A stretch of DNA of 12,737 nucleotides, from assembly GCA_031553195.1 (NCBI GenBank), contig JAVBLV010000108.1:1-12737 (forward strand), in the 5' to 3' direction. Below the pieces are notes generated by a model. The model was not told the DNA's origin. It saw only the letters and a program-made list of their open reading frames with translations, and did not search any database. A program made the position numbers and the translations under genes. Each line of letters opens with the position of its first letter. The stretch's first letter is position 1. This document shows, one piece after another, positions 1-8,303 of this stretch. This DNA is from JAVBLV01 sp031553195. GTDB taxonomy: Bacteria > Bacteroidota > Bacteroidia > Bacteroidales > P3.

Positions 1-45
1 TTTGTTTAGCCGCAACAAATGATTTTTTAGCCTATCTGTCGTCAG

Positions 46-85
46 CCTTGACTTTTTGTTTCTTTTGCGTCAAGGCAAAAGAAAG
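46..85. repeat. Intergenic repeat with two competing hairpins
   Basis: Two inverted repeats overlap here. A perfect 10-bp arm pair, TTTCTTTTGC (59-68) and GCAAAAGAAA (75-84), encloses a 6-nt loop. A perfect 7-bp pair, CCTTGAC (46-52) and GTCAAGG (69-75), shares bases with it, so only one can form at a time. From memory, near-identical segments are scattered between genes in many Bacteroidetes genomes and are often mis-called as small proteins with a CFFCVKAKE-like string; this is unverified. It could act as a transcription terminator for a gene left of the window, or be a dispersed repeat with no known role. The rest of the 219 bases before the first gene shows nothing else that I can support. 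Confidence 0.55.
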
Positions 86-219
86 ATCACAATACAGTCT
101 ATTACATTCTTACCATTATGATAGAAACATTAAAAATTATCACCACCTGTTTTTTATACTGATCCGTAATTTCATAGATTAATACGAAATTTACGTTCAA
201 ATTTTCAATTAAATAAATC

Positions 220-567
220 ATGAATATCGAAGAAATACGCGAATACTGTTTAAGCAAGCAACAAGTAACAGAAAGTTTTCCTTTCGACGAGGATACCTTG
301 GTTTTTAAGGTCGCAGGAAAGATATTTTTATTAACTTCTCTCGCAGAACATACCCTTAATCTGAAATGTAAGCCCGAAAAGGCAATTGCTTTAAGAGAAC
401 AATATCCATTTGTAAAGCCAGGTTGGCATATGAATAAAATATACTGGAATACGGTTGATTTGAAAGAAATGATTCCTGCGGAATTGCTTTGTGAATGGAT
501 AGACGATTCTTATAGCGAAGTAATTGCAAAACTTCCCAAGAAAATCAGAGATACTTTTTCGCAATAA
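220..567 (+). CDS. MmcQ/YjbR family protein
   Basis: A 115-residue cytosolic protein with the usual length and signatures of the MmcQ/YjbR family (CyaY-like alpha/beta fold). The signatures are an N-terminal helix followed by PFDEDTLVFKVAGKIF (residues 21-36), LKCKPE (48-53), PGWHMNKIYWNTV (67-79) and a C-terminal helix with IDDSYSEVIAKLPKK (94-108). The family is often labelled DNA-binding because of its fold, but no reaction or target is firmly established for most members. There is no signal peptide or membrane segment. The ATG follows an AT-rich leader with no clear Shine-Dalgarno, as is usual in Bacteroidetes. The gene appears to stand alone: more than 200 bases separate it from the sigma-factor gene. 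Family assignment is confident; function is not. Confidence 0.88.
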   Translation: MNIEEIREYCLSKQQVTESFPFDEDTLVFKVAGKIFLLTSLAEHTLNLKCKPEKAIALREQYPFVKPGWHMNKIYWNTVDLKEMIPAELLCEWIDDSYSEVIAKLPKKIRDTFSQ

Positions 568-775
568 TTTGTCAGGTTTGGCGATTTTGTATTTTTGATG
601 GTCATAAGGTTTATAAAGCATTCTACACTTAAATTATGGGAAGGTCTCTTTATAGACGGTGATATCTATTTTAAACTCGTTGATATTTAATACATTACTT
701 ATTTTCCCCATATTTATTTCCAATTTTTTTCTTTCATTTGTGATTTTTTAAAAAATACTGCGACTAATAATACAA

Positions 776-1279
776 ATGAATATTGATTTTAATTTTCCAA
801 TGGAACAACAAGAAATGGAAAAAGAGTTTGTGCAAATGATTCAGCGACATAGCCGCATTATCTATAAAACGGCTTCTTTCTATGTTGATCAAACGCAATC
901 AATGGATGACCTTTACCAGGAAACCGTTTTGAATCTGTGGAAAGCTTTTCCCAATTTTAGAAACGAAAGCAGTTTTTCTACATGGATTTATAAAATAGCG
1001 TTAAATACTTGCATTTCATTTTTTCGGCGAAAAAAAACTCAACCGATTTACCTTGGAATTGTACCCGAAATTCCGGATGAACCCGACGACAAAGAGTTGA
1101 TGAATGAACTTTACGCAAGTATCAACCGTTTGGGAAAACTTGAGCGCGCGCTGGTGTTGTTGTACTTGGAAGATAAATCATATAAAGAAATATCCGAAAT
1201 AACCGGCCTGTCTGTTACCAACGTAGCGACTAAGTTGAGTCGGATAAAAAGGAAATTGACGGAAATGTCGAATAATTAA
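776..1279 (+). CDS. ECF-type RNA polymerase sigma factor (sigma-70 family)
   Basis: A 167-residue group 4 (ECF) sigma factor that would direct RNA polymerase to a small regulon. Region 2 covers about residues 17-86, with DDLYQETVLNLWKAFPNFR (44-62) and FSTWIYKIALNTCISFFRRKK matching the core-binding and -10-recognition helices. The divergent linker is acidic (PDEPDDKE). Region 4 covers about 108-162, with ERALVLLYLEDKSYKEISE followed by the helix-turn-helix turn TGLSVTNVATKLSRIKRKL. No extra C-terminal domain is present. An in-frame ATG eight codons downstream (800) is an alternative start; the first ATG adds only a short polar-hydrophobic leader. The gene lies 16 bases before a membrane-protein gene, a spacing typical of sigma/regulator pairs. 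No convincing autoregulatory promoter was seen. The stimulus and target genes cannot be read from this window. Confidence 0.93.
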   Translation: MNIDFNFPMEQQEMEKEFVQMIQRHSRIIYKTASFYVDQTQSMDDLYQETVLNLWKAFPNFRNESSFSTWIYKIALNTCISFFRRKKTQPIYLGIVPEIPDEPDDKELMNELYASINRLGKLERALVLLYLEDKSYKEISEITGLSVTNVATKLSRIKRKLTEMSNN

Positions 1280-1295
1280 AAAATTTGAAATAATC

Positions 1296-1913
1296 ATGGA
1301 ATTAGATGAAATGAAAAACCTTTGGGAAAAAACGAATAAGATTGCTGAGAAAACAAAAATTTCTGAGGGGAAAATAATAGAAATGCTCAGAAAATCTTAC
1401 AAAGGCGCTATGAATAGCCTTCTTAGTCTCGAAATTTTAGGATTAATTATAATACTTCCTTGCGCCACTATAATCTATTGTATGTTCAGTTTCTGGAATT
1501 TGAACGCAATTTATGGGGTCGAGGTATTAAAATGGACATTTATAGCTTTGTGCATAATCGGATTTTTCTGGCAGGGGTATAAATATAAATTTTTGAAAGG
1601 AATTAAAATCGCCGAAATGAACATTCTCGAAGTGTCTCAAAAAGTGTTGAGGTATAGAAAATATATTATCAATGAAGCCATAGCGGGGACGATCTTCTTT
1701 ATTATTTTTATGATACCCCTTATGTATTTTGTATATACATTTAGATTCGGAAACGAAATCATTTTTCCGCTGATAATTTATTATGCAACTATCTTTGCAC
1801 TAGGTGTTTTGATGATATTGTTTTTGTATAAGAAGTTGTATTTTAATAATATCAAAAAGATACAAGAATCGTTGGCGGAAATAGAAGAATTTCAAAAAGA
1901 AATAGACGAATAA
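1296..1913 (+). CDS. Four-helix membrane protein, putative partner/anti-sigma of the ECF factor
   Basis: A 205-residue protein. It has a hydrophilic, charged N-terminus of about 40 residues (MELDEMKNLWEKTNKIAEKT), predicted membrane helices near 43-66, 76-93, 124-147 and 154-177, and a charged C-terminal helix (about 180-205) that could form a coiled coil. The layout and the MELDEMKNLW-type start resemble proteins commonly encoded directly after ECF sigma factors in Bacteroidetes. By position it may hold the sigma factor at the membrane or modulate it. It is not a classical zinc anti-sigma factor: the HxxxCxxC motif is absent, and it has four membrane spans rather than one. The role is inferred from context only. 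A terminator-like hairpin lies about 60 bases after the stop, suggesting the two genes form the whole operon. Confidence 0.72.
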   Translation: MELDEMKNLWEKTNKIAEKTKISEGKIIEMLRKSYKGAMNSLLSLEILGLIIILPCATIIYCMFSFWNLNAIYGVEVLKWTFIALCIIGFFWQGYKYKFLKGIKIAEMNILEVSQKVLRYRKYIINEAIAGTIFFIIFMIPLMYFVYTFRFGNEIIFPLIIYYATIFALGVLMILFLYKKLYFNNIKKIQESLAEIEEFQKEIDE

Positions 1914-1972
1914 TAGTTGTGTTTAGTTGAGAATTGGAGGTTGTTCGGAAAATATTTTTAATTGCTACGCTT

Positions 1973-2017
1973 AAAGAAAACGCAAAGGTCTGTTATTTAC
2001 AGATCTTTGCGCTCTTT
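1973..2017. terminator. Terminator-like hairpin after the sigma-factor operon
   Basis: A 13-bp stem pairs CGCAAAGGTCTGT (1981-1993) with ACAGATCTTTGCG (1999-2011) around a 5-base loop, with a single G-U pair. Flanking AAAGA (1973-1977) and TCTTT (2013-2017) make the arrangement near-symmetrical, so it could work on either strand, though the T-run is short. The remaining bases up to the next gene are AT-rich with no other clear signal. Confidence 0.55.
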
Positions 2018-2136
2018 GTATAAATAATTCTAAACATGATAGTTAATGTATTTTGACTCTTTAAAACTGTTTGAAAGCGACATTTTGCTGTTGACATAAC
2101 GCTAGGATTTATATCAAAAAAATAAATAAGAAGAGA

Positions 2137-2538
2137 ATGAATCAGGATTATTTAGAAAGACAAATTAACCAACTGGCGCGGATACTGGGAAAAATACTTG
2201 GCGATTTGCTGGGATTTAAAAAACAAGGAAGAGTAAATGAGGGGATTGAAATAACCAATCAGGCCCTCAAAAGTGAATTAGATTTCGATATAGATGAATT
2301 AACTACGATTAAAATTGATGATTTAATCCATTTCTTAGTAAAAGAAAAAAAACTTAACAATGAAAATATCGAAAAATTGGCCGAAATACTTTTATTAATT
2401 GCAGATGATGCTTCAATAGACAAAAAGAAAACATTATATGAAAGATGTTTGATCATTTATGAACATATAGAAGAAACCGAAACCACCTTTTCATTTGAAA
2501 GGCAATTGGTAATAACAAAAATTAAAAACGACCTATAA
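2137..2538 (+). CDS. Small helical protein of unknown function
   Basis: A 133-residue soluble, almost entirely alpha-helical protein with no signal peptide, membrane segment or catalytic motif. The N-terminal segment DYLERQINQLARILGKILGD (residues 4-23) is amphipathic. It resembles the opening of small proteins annotated DUF6483 or hypothetical in Firmicutes and Bacteroidetes, but that match is from memory and weak. The middle part is acidic (DFDIDELTTIKIDDLIHFL). The C-terminal half (LAEILLLIADDASIDKKKTLYERCLIIYEHIEE) reads like a single tetratricopeptide-style helical hairpin, hinting at a protein-protein contact role. It converges with tsaD with only 26 bases between the stop codons and no room for an independent terminator. 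Function not assigned. Confidence 0.75.
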   Translation: MNQDYLERQINQLARILGKILGDLLGFKKQGRVNEGIEITNQALKSELDFDIDELTTIKIDDLIHFLVKEKKLNNENIEKLAEILLLIADDASIDKKKTLYERCLIIYEHIEETETTFSFERQLVITKIKNDL

Positions 2539-2564
2539 AATGGCGTACATCCGGAAAAACACTC

Positions 2565-3575
2565 TCAATTATTTCGCGTGTAGGGCGCCAGATCTAAACC
2601 GGAAAAATCTTTCCTCAAATATTTCAAATAGCCCGAAATACCTACCATAGCCGCATTATCGGTGCAATATTCGAATTTGGGAATAAAGACGTTCCAACCA
2701 TTTTTTCCGGATAAATCAAGCAAACCTGCTCTTAATGCAGAATTGGCCGAAACCCCTCCTGCAATGGCAATTTCTTTTATGCCGGTTTGTTTAGAGGCTT
2801 GTTCCACTCTTTTCAACAAAATAGATACAATCCGGTATTGAATGGACGCGCATAAATCGTCCTTGTTCTCTTCAATAAAATTGGGGTTTTCTTTGAGTTT
2901 ATCCCGCAAAAAGTATAAAAAAGAAGTTTTAATTCCGCTAAAGCTAAAATCTAATCCCGGAATACGCGGTTCTGCAAATTTAAATGCTTGAGGATTCCCT
3001 GTTTTTCCGAATTTATCAATAAGAACTCCTCCGGGATAAGGTAAATCCATGATTTTGGCAGCTTTGTCAAAAGCCTCTCCGGCGGCGTCGTCGATAGTGG
3101 AACCAATGATTTCCATATGTTCATGATCTTTAATCAATACAATTTGCGTATGCCCCCCCGATACAAGTAAACATAAAAAAGGAAATTCCGGAACCGGCGT
3201 ATCATCCGTTTCTTTAATGAAATGTGAGAAAATATGCGCTTCGAGATGGTTTACTTCAATCAATGGAATGTTTAACGCCCATGCAAAACTTTTTGCAAAA
3301 GACACGCCTACCAATAAAGACCCCAACAATCCGGGACCTCTTGTAAAAGCCACGGCGTCGATATCGGATTTGGAAATTCCGGCGTCGTGCAAGGCCTTGT
3401 CTACGACTGGTATAATATTTTGTTGATGCGCCCTGGATGCTAGTTCCGGAACCACCCCTCCGTATTGTTCATGTACTTTTTGGTTGGCAATAACGTTCGA
3501 TAAAACCCTGTCATTTTGCAAAACGGCGGCAGATGTGTCATCGCAAGAAGATTCGATAGCTAAAATATACGACAT
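2565..3575 (-). CDS. tsaD: tRNA N6-adenosine threonylcarbamoyltransferase TsaD
   Basis: TsaD transfers the threonylcarbamoyl group of threonylcarbamoyl-AMP to A37 of ANN-decoding tRNAs to form t6A, working in the cytosol with TsaB and TsaE. The 336-residue length is normal. It is an ASKHA-fold (Kae1/Qri7) protein. Visible signatures are the N-terminal IESSCDDTSAAV (7-18), the iron-binding HLEAH motif (His110 and His114), the SGGHTQ loop (139-144), DDAAGEAFDKAAK (162-174), the nucleotide-binding AGGVSANSALR (272-282) and the third metal ligand Asp306 in YCTDNAAM. All key residues are present. The ATG at 3575 gives the standard MSYILAIESSCDD start. It is divergent from tamB, and a palindromic promoter sits in the gap. 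From memory the tsaD/tamB neighbourhood is common in Bacteroidetes. The partners tsaB, tsaE and tsaC are not in this window. Confidence 0.98.
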   Translation of the reverse strand: MSYILAIESSCDDTSAAVLQNDRVLSNVIANQKVHEQYGGVVPELASRAHQQNIIPVVDKALHDAGISKSDIDAVAFTRGPGLLGSLLVGVSFAKSFAWALNIPLIEVNHLEAHIFSHFIKETDDTPVPEFPFLCLLVSGGHTQIVLIKDHEHMEIIGSTIDDAAGEAFDKAAKIMDLPYPGGVLIDKFGKTGNPQAFKFAEPRIPGLDFSFSGIKTSFLYFLRDKLKENPNFIEENKDDLCASIQYRIVSILLKRVEQASKQTGIKEIAIAGGVSANSALRAGLLDLSGKNGWNVFIPKFEYCTDNAAMVGISGYLKYLRKDFSGLDLAPYTRNN

Positions 3576-3615
3576 TTATATTCCTTTTGTTTAAACAAGT
3601 TTTTGTTTTTGTTGT

Positions 3616-3631
3616 TACCTTTGCAAAGGTA
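3616..3631. promoter_or_regulatory. Palindromic divergent -7 promoter boxes (tsaD / tamB)
   Basis: TACCTTTGCAAAGGTA is a perfect 16-bp palindrome made of two head-to-head copies of TACCTTTG, which fits the Bacteroidetes -7 consensus TAnnTTTG on each strand. For tsaD the predicted transcription start falls near 3617, giving a leader of about 40 bases. For tamB it falls near 3630. No TTTG -33 element lies at the preferred 19-21 spacing on either strand; the nearest copies are 9-10 or about 26 bases away. The palindrome may instead, or also, be a protein-binding operator. Confidence 0.5.
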
Positions 3632-6600
3632 TTGAATTCTCAAAGACTAACGGTAATCAAACGCTTCTTTAATATATTAAAACGAATTTTATACGCCCTG
3701 TTGCTTACGGCGTATATTCTTATTGCGCTGATCAATCTCAGCGTGGTTCAAACCATGCTTGGTTCATTGGCTGCCGGTTATTTTTCTAAAGAATGGAATT
3801 CCTCTGTAAAAATCGGGGGGATTAGTATTAATCCGTTCAACCATCTTACCCTGCATAATGTATTGGTTATCGACCCTAAGGGCGATACTGTTTTGGTATC
3901 GAAAAAGATTAGATGTTCTTTTTCGAGATTCCCTTTAAATAATGGACTTAGTTTTAGAAAAGTATATCTCGAAGACACAAAATATAATCTGGAATTTACG
4001 GCAGAGGGGATGAATCTGGATTTTATAATCGATTATTTTAAATCTGATAAACCGGATGATAATAAACCTCCGGGAAAAGGTTTCCCAATAAGGGTAAAGA
4101 CATTATCGATGAGAAACGTTAGCTTTTCTTTGCAAATGGAAGATTCAGCAAACGATACCTCTACTGTTGGCGTTAATCATAGGCATATGCAGTTTAATGG
4201 AATATATGCCGATATTAAGAATATTGTTAATATTAAAGACTCTGTTCGCGCTACCTTTGTTAATTTTAAAACAATAGAGAAGTCCGGCTTGGAAGTGGAG
4301 CAAATTGCTATGGAGGCCGTTGTTTCCAGAAGAGGAATTACCGTAAAGGACGCTCACATTAAAACTAAAAATTCAAACCTTTTTTTCGATGCTTCATTAA
4401 AATATAGAGATTGGAAAACCATGAAATATTTTATTGACAGCGTACAAATGGATTTAACTTTAAAGGATAGCTCGTATGGGAATATGCTCGATGCCGGATA
4501 TTGGGCCCCGATTCTATGGGGAATGGACGAAAAAGTCGATATCAAGGGCCAGTTTAACGGCACGGTAGCCGATCTGCATAGCGAGTATTTTCATTTGTCG
4601 TTCGGAAAATATTCTAAGGTTGCAGGAAAGGCTTCTATAAAAGGTTTGCCTAAAATTAACAACGCGATTATTAAAGCCCGTATACAACATCTGACAACAA
4701 CCATCGACGAGTTGAACGGAATAGAATTTCCTGAAAGTATGCTTCAGATAAAAATCCCCGATTTTTTGAAAAATACGGGAGCTATTGATTTGAAAGCTGA
4801 TTTTGAGGGAACAATTCGGGATTTTACGGCTTTGGCCGATATCAAATCGGATGTCGGCGATTTGCATGCAGATTTGTCTATGAATTATGATCAGACAATT
4901 AAAGATTACGTTTATAAAGGGGTTGTAAAATCAAACCAACTTAAATTTAACGATGTAATTAATAATGAATGGATAGAAAATATAGGATTAGACGTTTCGT
5001 TCGAAGGCTCCGGCACTTCTTTGAAAACGTTAAATTCTAACGTTGAAGGAAAATGGACTAATTTTGATTTGAGACAAAATAATTATGATTCTCTTTCTTT
5101 TTCGGTGAAAGCGGAAAAAGGAAAATTTACAGGAAAATTAGATCTTGTTGATGATGACATTCGTTTTAATTTTTTGGGTTTGGTTGATTTTTCTTCATTC
5201 GATAATCCTGAATTTAAATTCACGGCAGGAATCAAAAATGCAAATTTTGCAAAGTTGAATTTAGCCTCTCTCCACGATACGAGTTCTTCTTTTTTAACAA
5301 GACTGAGGGATAGCAACGTTATTTTTTCGGCAAAAATAAATGCTGATTTTAAAGGAAAAGATATCGATAAAATAAATGGAAAACTTGTTTTGAGCGAAAT
5401 CCAATATCGGGAACAAGATAAAAAAAGCGAAATAAAGAACATTTCTATACAAGCAACCGATACCAATAATAAGAGAAATCTGTCGATAAACTCTGACCTG
5501 TTTGATTTCGAAATGAATGGATATTTTTATTTCGATAACTTTATTGAAATACTCAATCGTTTTATGGGAGATTATTTCCCTCAAACTTTTTATAAAAGTT
5601 CAATTTTACGATATGTCGACAATAAAGAACCTCAAAATTTTGATTTTGGATTAACAATAAAAAACTTACAATCCGTTTCCGATATTTTTTTTCCAGGCAT
5701 CTCCATATCTTCCAAAACAAAACTTTATGGAAATTATCAGGATTTAGATGGATTTTCATTAAGCATATCGAGCGATACATTGTCTTTCGATAATGTTGTT
5801 TTGCATCATCTTGCAATGAATTCCAAGCAAGAGAACGACTTCTATCATATAAATATAAAAGTAGACAGCGTTAATGTCGCCCAATTATTTCCATTACAAA
5901 ATATAACGACTGATATTAATTTAAAAAACGATCTCATATACTTGAAGTTGAATTGGAATGATAGTCTGAAATCCAGTTTGAATAATGGCGATATCAATCT
6001 GACTTTAAGTCCCAGGACTTTCGATGTGGGAGCCAATTTTACGAATTCCCACATGACGGTAAATGGCGAAGAATGGACCATTGAACCGGGAAATTATTTG
6101 TCTTATTCCGAAACGGATATGAACATTAGCAATTTAATATTTAAAGCAAAAGATCAAAGCATATCTATCAATAGCGAAATATCAAAAGACGGAGCGGACG
6201 AATTAAATATCGATTTTAAAGATTTTCAAATCAGTCAATTTAATCTTTTGTTAGACGAAATTGGTTTAAAATCTTCAGGTTTGATAAATGGCTCATTCCA
6301 GCTTAAGGATTTTTCCAAAACGCCCTATTTTAAGTCTAATTTATCTATTAATGATTTAGTTGTCAATGACGAAAAGTTAGGCGACGCATCTATTATTTCT
6401 TTTTTGGATAACAGAAACGAAAGGCTCAACGTAAATCTGAATATTACGCAAAAAGGAAATAAAGGGGTTTACAAACCTATTTCTATAGAAGGTTACATTT
6501 ACCCGCAAAGAAAAAATGATAATTATGATTTAAGTATTGGTTTCCAGAACTTCAAGTTAAAAACGATTGCCGGTTATTTGGAATCATTTGCTTCTGATTT

Positions 6601-8131
6601 TGATGGAAATTTAAGCGGAAGTCTAAAAATTGACGGCGCATTTTCGGTTCCCAAGATAAATGGAGAATTATCTGTGAACTTTGGGAAAATAAGGATTAAA
6701 ATGTTGAATACGGCCTATAATTTTGCCGATAAAATAGCAATCAGGGAAAATGTATTTGAAATCAAGGATTTCTCATTGACAGACTCTTTGGCCAATAAAG
6801 CAACCATAACAGGGAGGATACTGCATAATAATTTTAAGGATTTTAATTTAGACTTAGGTTTACAAACAGGAACTTTTATGTTTATGAATACCGAAGCTTC
6901 CTATAATTCTCTGTATTATGGTAGAATTTTTGCTTCGGGAAATGTGAAAATAAAAGGGCCGTTTGAAAATCTGAGTATGAATATGGACGTCCGTACGCAA
7001 AAAGGGACAAACGTAAGTATTCCTATCAGTAACAAAGCGCAATTGGGACAACGTCAGTTTATTAAATTTATATCGAAAGACCCCGATTCTCTTCTGAATA
7101 GAAGCCATATCTTCAAGCAAGAATCTTCGGTTGGCATTAAGATAGATATAAATTTGGCGGCGACTTCCAATGCAAAAATTTCAGTGCCTCTTAGTTTTTC
7201 GCAGTGGGGTAACGGCGATTTGACGGCTACAGGGGACGGCGATTTAAAATTGGTGATCGATACAAAAAAAGGAGACTTCTTTATGTATGGAAATTACACC
7301 ATTGCCTCCGGAGCGTTTAGACTCAAATTTTCCGACCTGTTGAGCAAGAGTTTCGATCTGGAAAAAGGAGGCACAATTAATTGGTCTGGAAATGCGACCG
7401 ATGCCAATATAGACGTATCAGGTATTTATAATCTGAAAGCTTCGTTAAAGCCTTTGCTAGGCAGTACAGGCTCCGATCAAGACATGACAAAAACAATTCC
7501 TGTGCAAAGCGTCATTAATTTAAAAGGCAAACTGATGTCGCCCGATATTAAGTTCGATATTCGTTTGCCTCGCGCGGATCAGGAAACTGAAGAACTTGTT
7601 TTTTCGGTGATTGATAAAAACAATGAAAGTCAAATGTTGCAACAAACCATTTATTTATTGCTTTTATCGGAGTTTTCACCTGTTTCCGGCGGAAATGGAG
7701 GAAGTGGCGGGGATGCCATTTCCTCGGGCGTTATTAATACGGCTTTGGGGCAAGCCGCCAGCATATTGGGAGGCGTTATTCCATTTGTTGACTTTGGCGC
7801 AAATTACAAACCTGCCGAAACAGGCGGCGCTTCCGAAACTTATGGTTTCTCTATTTCCAAAGATGCGGATCGCTGGTACTTTTTATTGGGGGCCGACGTA
7901 GAAGTAAATAAAACCACTTCCGACGCTCAAAATAATAACAATTTTTTAGCGGAATTTATAATAGGATATAAGATTACCAACAATTTTAGCGTTCGGGGAT
8001 TTAATTTGCCCAATACAAGCACGCTCTCAAAAGATAACGCTCCTTATATACAAGGAGCCGGCGTTGTTTATCAGCGGGAATTTGACAGGATTTCGGAACT
8101 TTTCAAAAGAAGAAAGAAAAAAGTAGAGTAG
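3632..8131 (+). CDS. tamB: Translocation and assembly module protein TamB (DUF490)
   Basis: A very large envelope protein (about 1,499 residues from the TTG chosen here) of the TamB/AsmA-like bridge family. It spans the periplasm from an inner-membrane anchor and helps move phospholipid to, or assemble proteins in, the outer membrane. A basic stretch (KRFFNILKR) precedes one membrane helix at about residues 19-41. Then come roughly 1,000 residues of alternating short beta strands typical of the hydrophobic-groove beta-helix. The conserved C-terminal TamB domain begins near residue 1,075 and includes a Gly/Ser-rich linker (about 1,348-1,360). It ends in VVYQREFDRISELFKRRKKK, as Bacteroidetes homologues do. 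The start is uncertain: no ATG occurs on this strand between the tsaD start and 3752, and the first in-frame ATG lies beyond the membrane helix. TTG at 3632 gives a sensible basic anchor; TTG at 3587 is the longer option. No tamA/BamA-like gene is adjacent. Confidence 0.93.
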   Translation: MNSQRLTVIKRFFNILKRILYALLLTAYILIALINLSVVQTMLGSLAAGYFSKEWNSSVKIGGISINPFNHLTLHNVLVIDPKGDTVLVSKKIRCSFSRFPLNNGLSFRKVYLEDTKYNLEFTAEGMNLDFIIDYFKSDKPDDNKPPGKGFPIRVKTLSMRNVSFSLQMEDSANDTSTVGVNHRHMQFNGIYADIKNIVNIKDSVRATFVNFKTIEKSGLEVEQIAMEAVVSRRGITVKDAHIKTKNSNLFFDASLKYRDWKTMKYFIDSVQMDLTLKDSSYGNMLDAGYWAPILWGMDEKVDIKGQFNGTVADLHSEYFHLSFGKYSKVAGKASIKGLPKINNAIIKARIQHLTTTIDELNGIEFPESMLQIKIPDFLKNTGAIDLKADFEGTIRDFTALADIKSDVGDLHADLSMNYDQTIKDYVYKGVVKSNQLKFNDVINNEWIENIGLDVSFEGSGTSLKTLNSNVEGKWTNFDLRQNNYDSLSFSVKAEKGKFTGKLDLVDDDIRFNFLGLVDFSSFDNPEFKFTAGIKNANFAKLNLASLHDTSSSFLTRLRDSNVIFSAKINADFKGKDIDKINGKLVLSEIQYREQDKKSEIKNISIQATDTNNKRNLSINSDLFDFEMNGYFYFDNFIEILNRFMGDYFPQTFYKSSILRYVDNKEPQNFDFGLTIKNLQSVSDIFFPGISISSKTKLYGNYQDLDGFSLSISSDTLSFDNVVLHHLAMNSKQENDFYHINIKVDSVNVAQLFPLQNITTDINLKNDLIYLKLNWNDSLKSSLNNGDINLTLSPRTFDVGANFTNSHMTVNGEEWTIEPGNYLSYSETDMNISNLIFKAKDQSISINSEISKDGADELNIDFKDFQISQFNLLLDEIGLKSSGLINGSFQLKDFSKTPYFKSNLSINDLVVNDEKLGDASIISFLDNRNERLNVNLNITQKGNKGVYKPISIEGYIYPQRKNDNYDLSIGFQNFKLKTIAGYLESFASDFDGNLSGSLKIDGAFSVPKINGELSVNFGKIRIKMLNTAYNFADKIAIRENVFEIKDFSLTDSLANKATITGRILHNNFKDFNLDLGLQTGTFMFMNTEASYNSLYYGRIFASGNVKIKGPFENLSMNMDVRTQKGTNVSIPISNKAQLGQRQFIKFISKDPDSLLNRSHIFKQESSVGIKIDINLAATSNAKISVPLSFSQWGNGDLTATGDGDLKLVIDTKKGDFFMYGNYTIASGAFRLKFSDLLSKSFDLEKGGTINWSGNATDANIDVSGIYNLKASLKPLLGSTGSDQDMTKTIPVQSVINLKGKLMSPDIKFDIRLPRADQETEELVFSVIDKNNESQMLQQTIYLLLLSEFSPVSGGNGGSGGDAISSGVINTALGQAASILGGVIPFVDFGANYKPAETGGASETYGFSISKDADRWYFLLGADVEVNKTTSDAQNNNNFLAEFIIGYKITNNFSVRGFNLPNTSTLSKDNAPYIQGAGVVYQREFDRISELFKRRKKKVE

Positions 8132-8180
8132 TCTTTATCAATAGGTATTATAGTATAATTAAATTAGATGTAGATGTTTG

Positions 8181-8274
8181 ATTGTTCAAAGTAATAGTCG
8201 ATTATTTGTTTCTCAACCATTAACTTTGAACAATTACAAAATGTAGACACTAATTCTGGATACGTGTTTACATT
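8181..8274. other. Two consecutive stem-loops between tamB and the TonB gene
   Basis: The 265-base gap contains two hairpins in a row. The first pairs ATTGTTCAAAGT (8181-8192) with ACTTTGAACAAT (8223-8234), 12 perfect base pairs with a 30-base loop. The second pairs AATGTAGACAC (8240-8250) with GTGTTTACATT (8264-8274), 11 pairs with one G-U and a 13-base loop. Neither is followed by a T-run, so they are not ordinary intrinsic terminators. They may stabilise the tamB transcript end, bind a regulator, or be remains of a small mobile repeat. Confidence 0.45.
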
Positions 8275-8303
8275 CCCTGTCGTAAAATAAAAGTTATCAA
8301 CAG

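Noticed and set aside
3..182. Open frame through the repeat with a LTFCFFCVKAKE string
   Set aside because: It has no proper start in the window and its core is the inverted-repeat element itself. Such strings are known to me as spurious protein calls.
737..763. Possible promoter TTTG ... TACTGCGA before the sigma-factor gene
   Set aside because: The gap is only 15 bases and the -7 box matches poorly, so it does not fit the Bacteroidetes consensus.
1296..1913. Classical zinc-containing anti-sigma factor
   Set aside because: No HxxxCxxC motif, and there are four membrane spans, so only a looser partner role is proposed.
7611..7901. Second plus-strand frame inside tamB
   Set aside because: It overlaps the conserved C-terminal TamB domain in another frame, is of odd composition and has no independent support.
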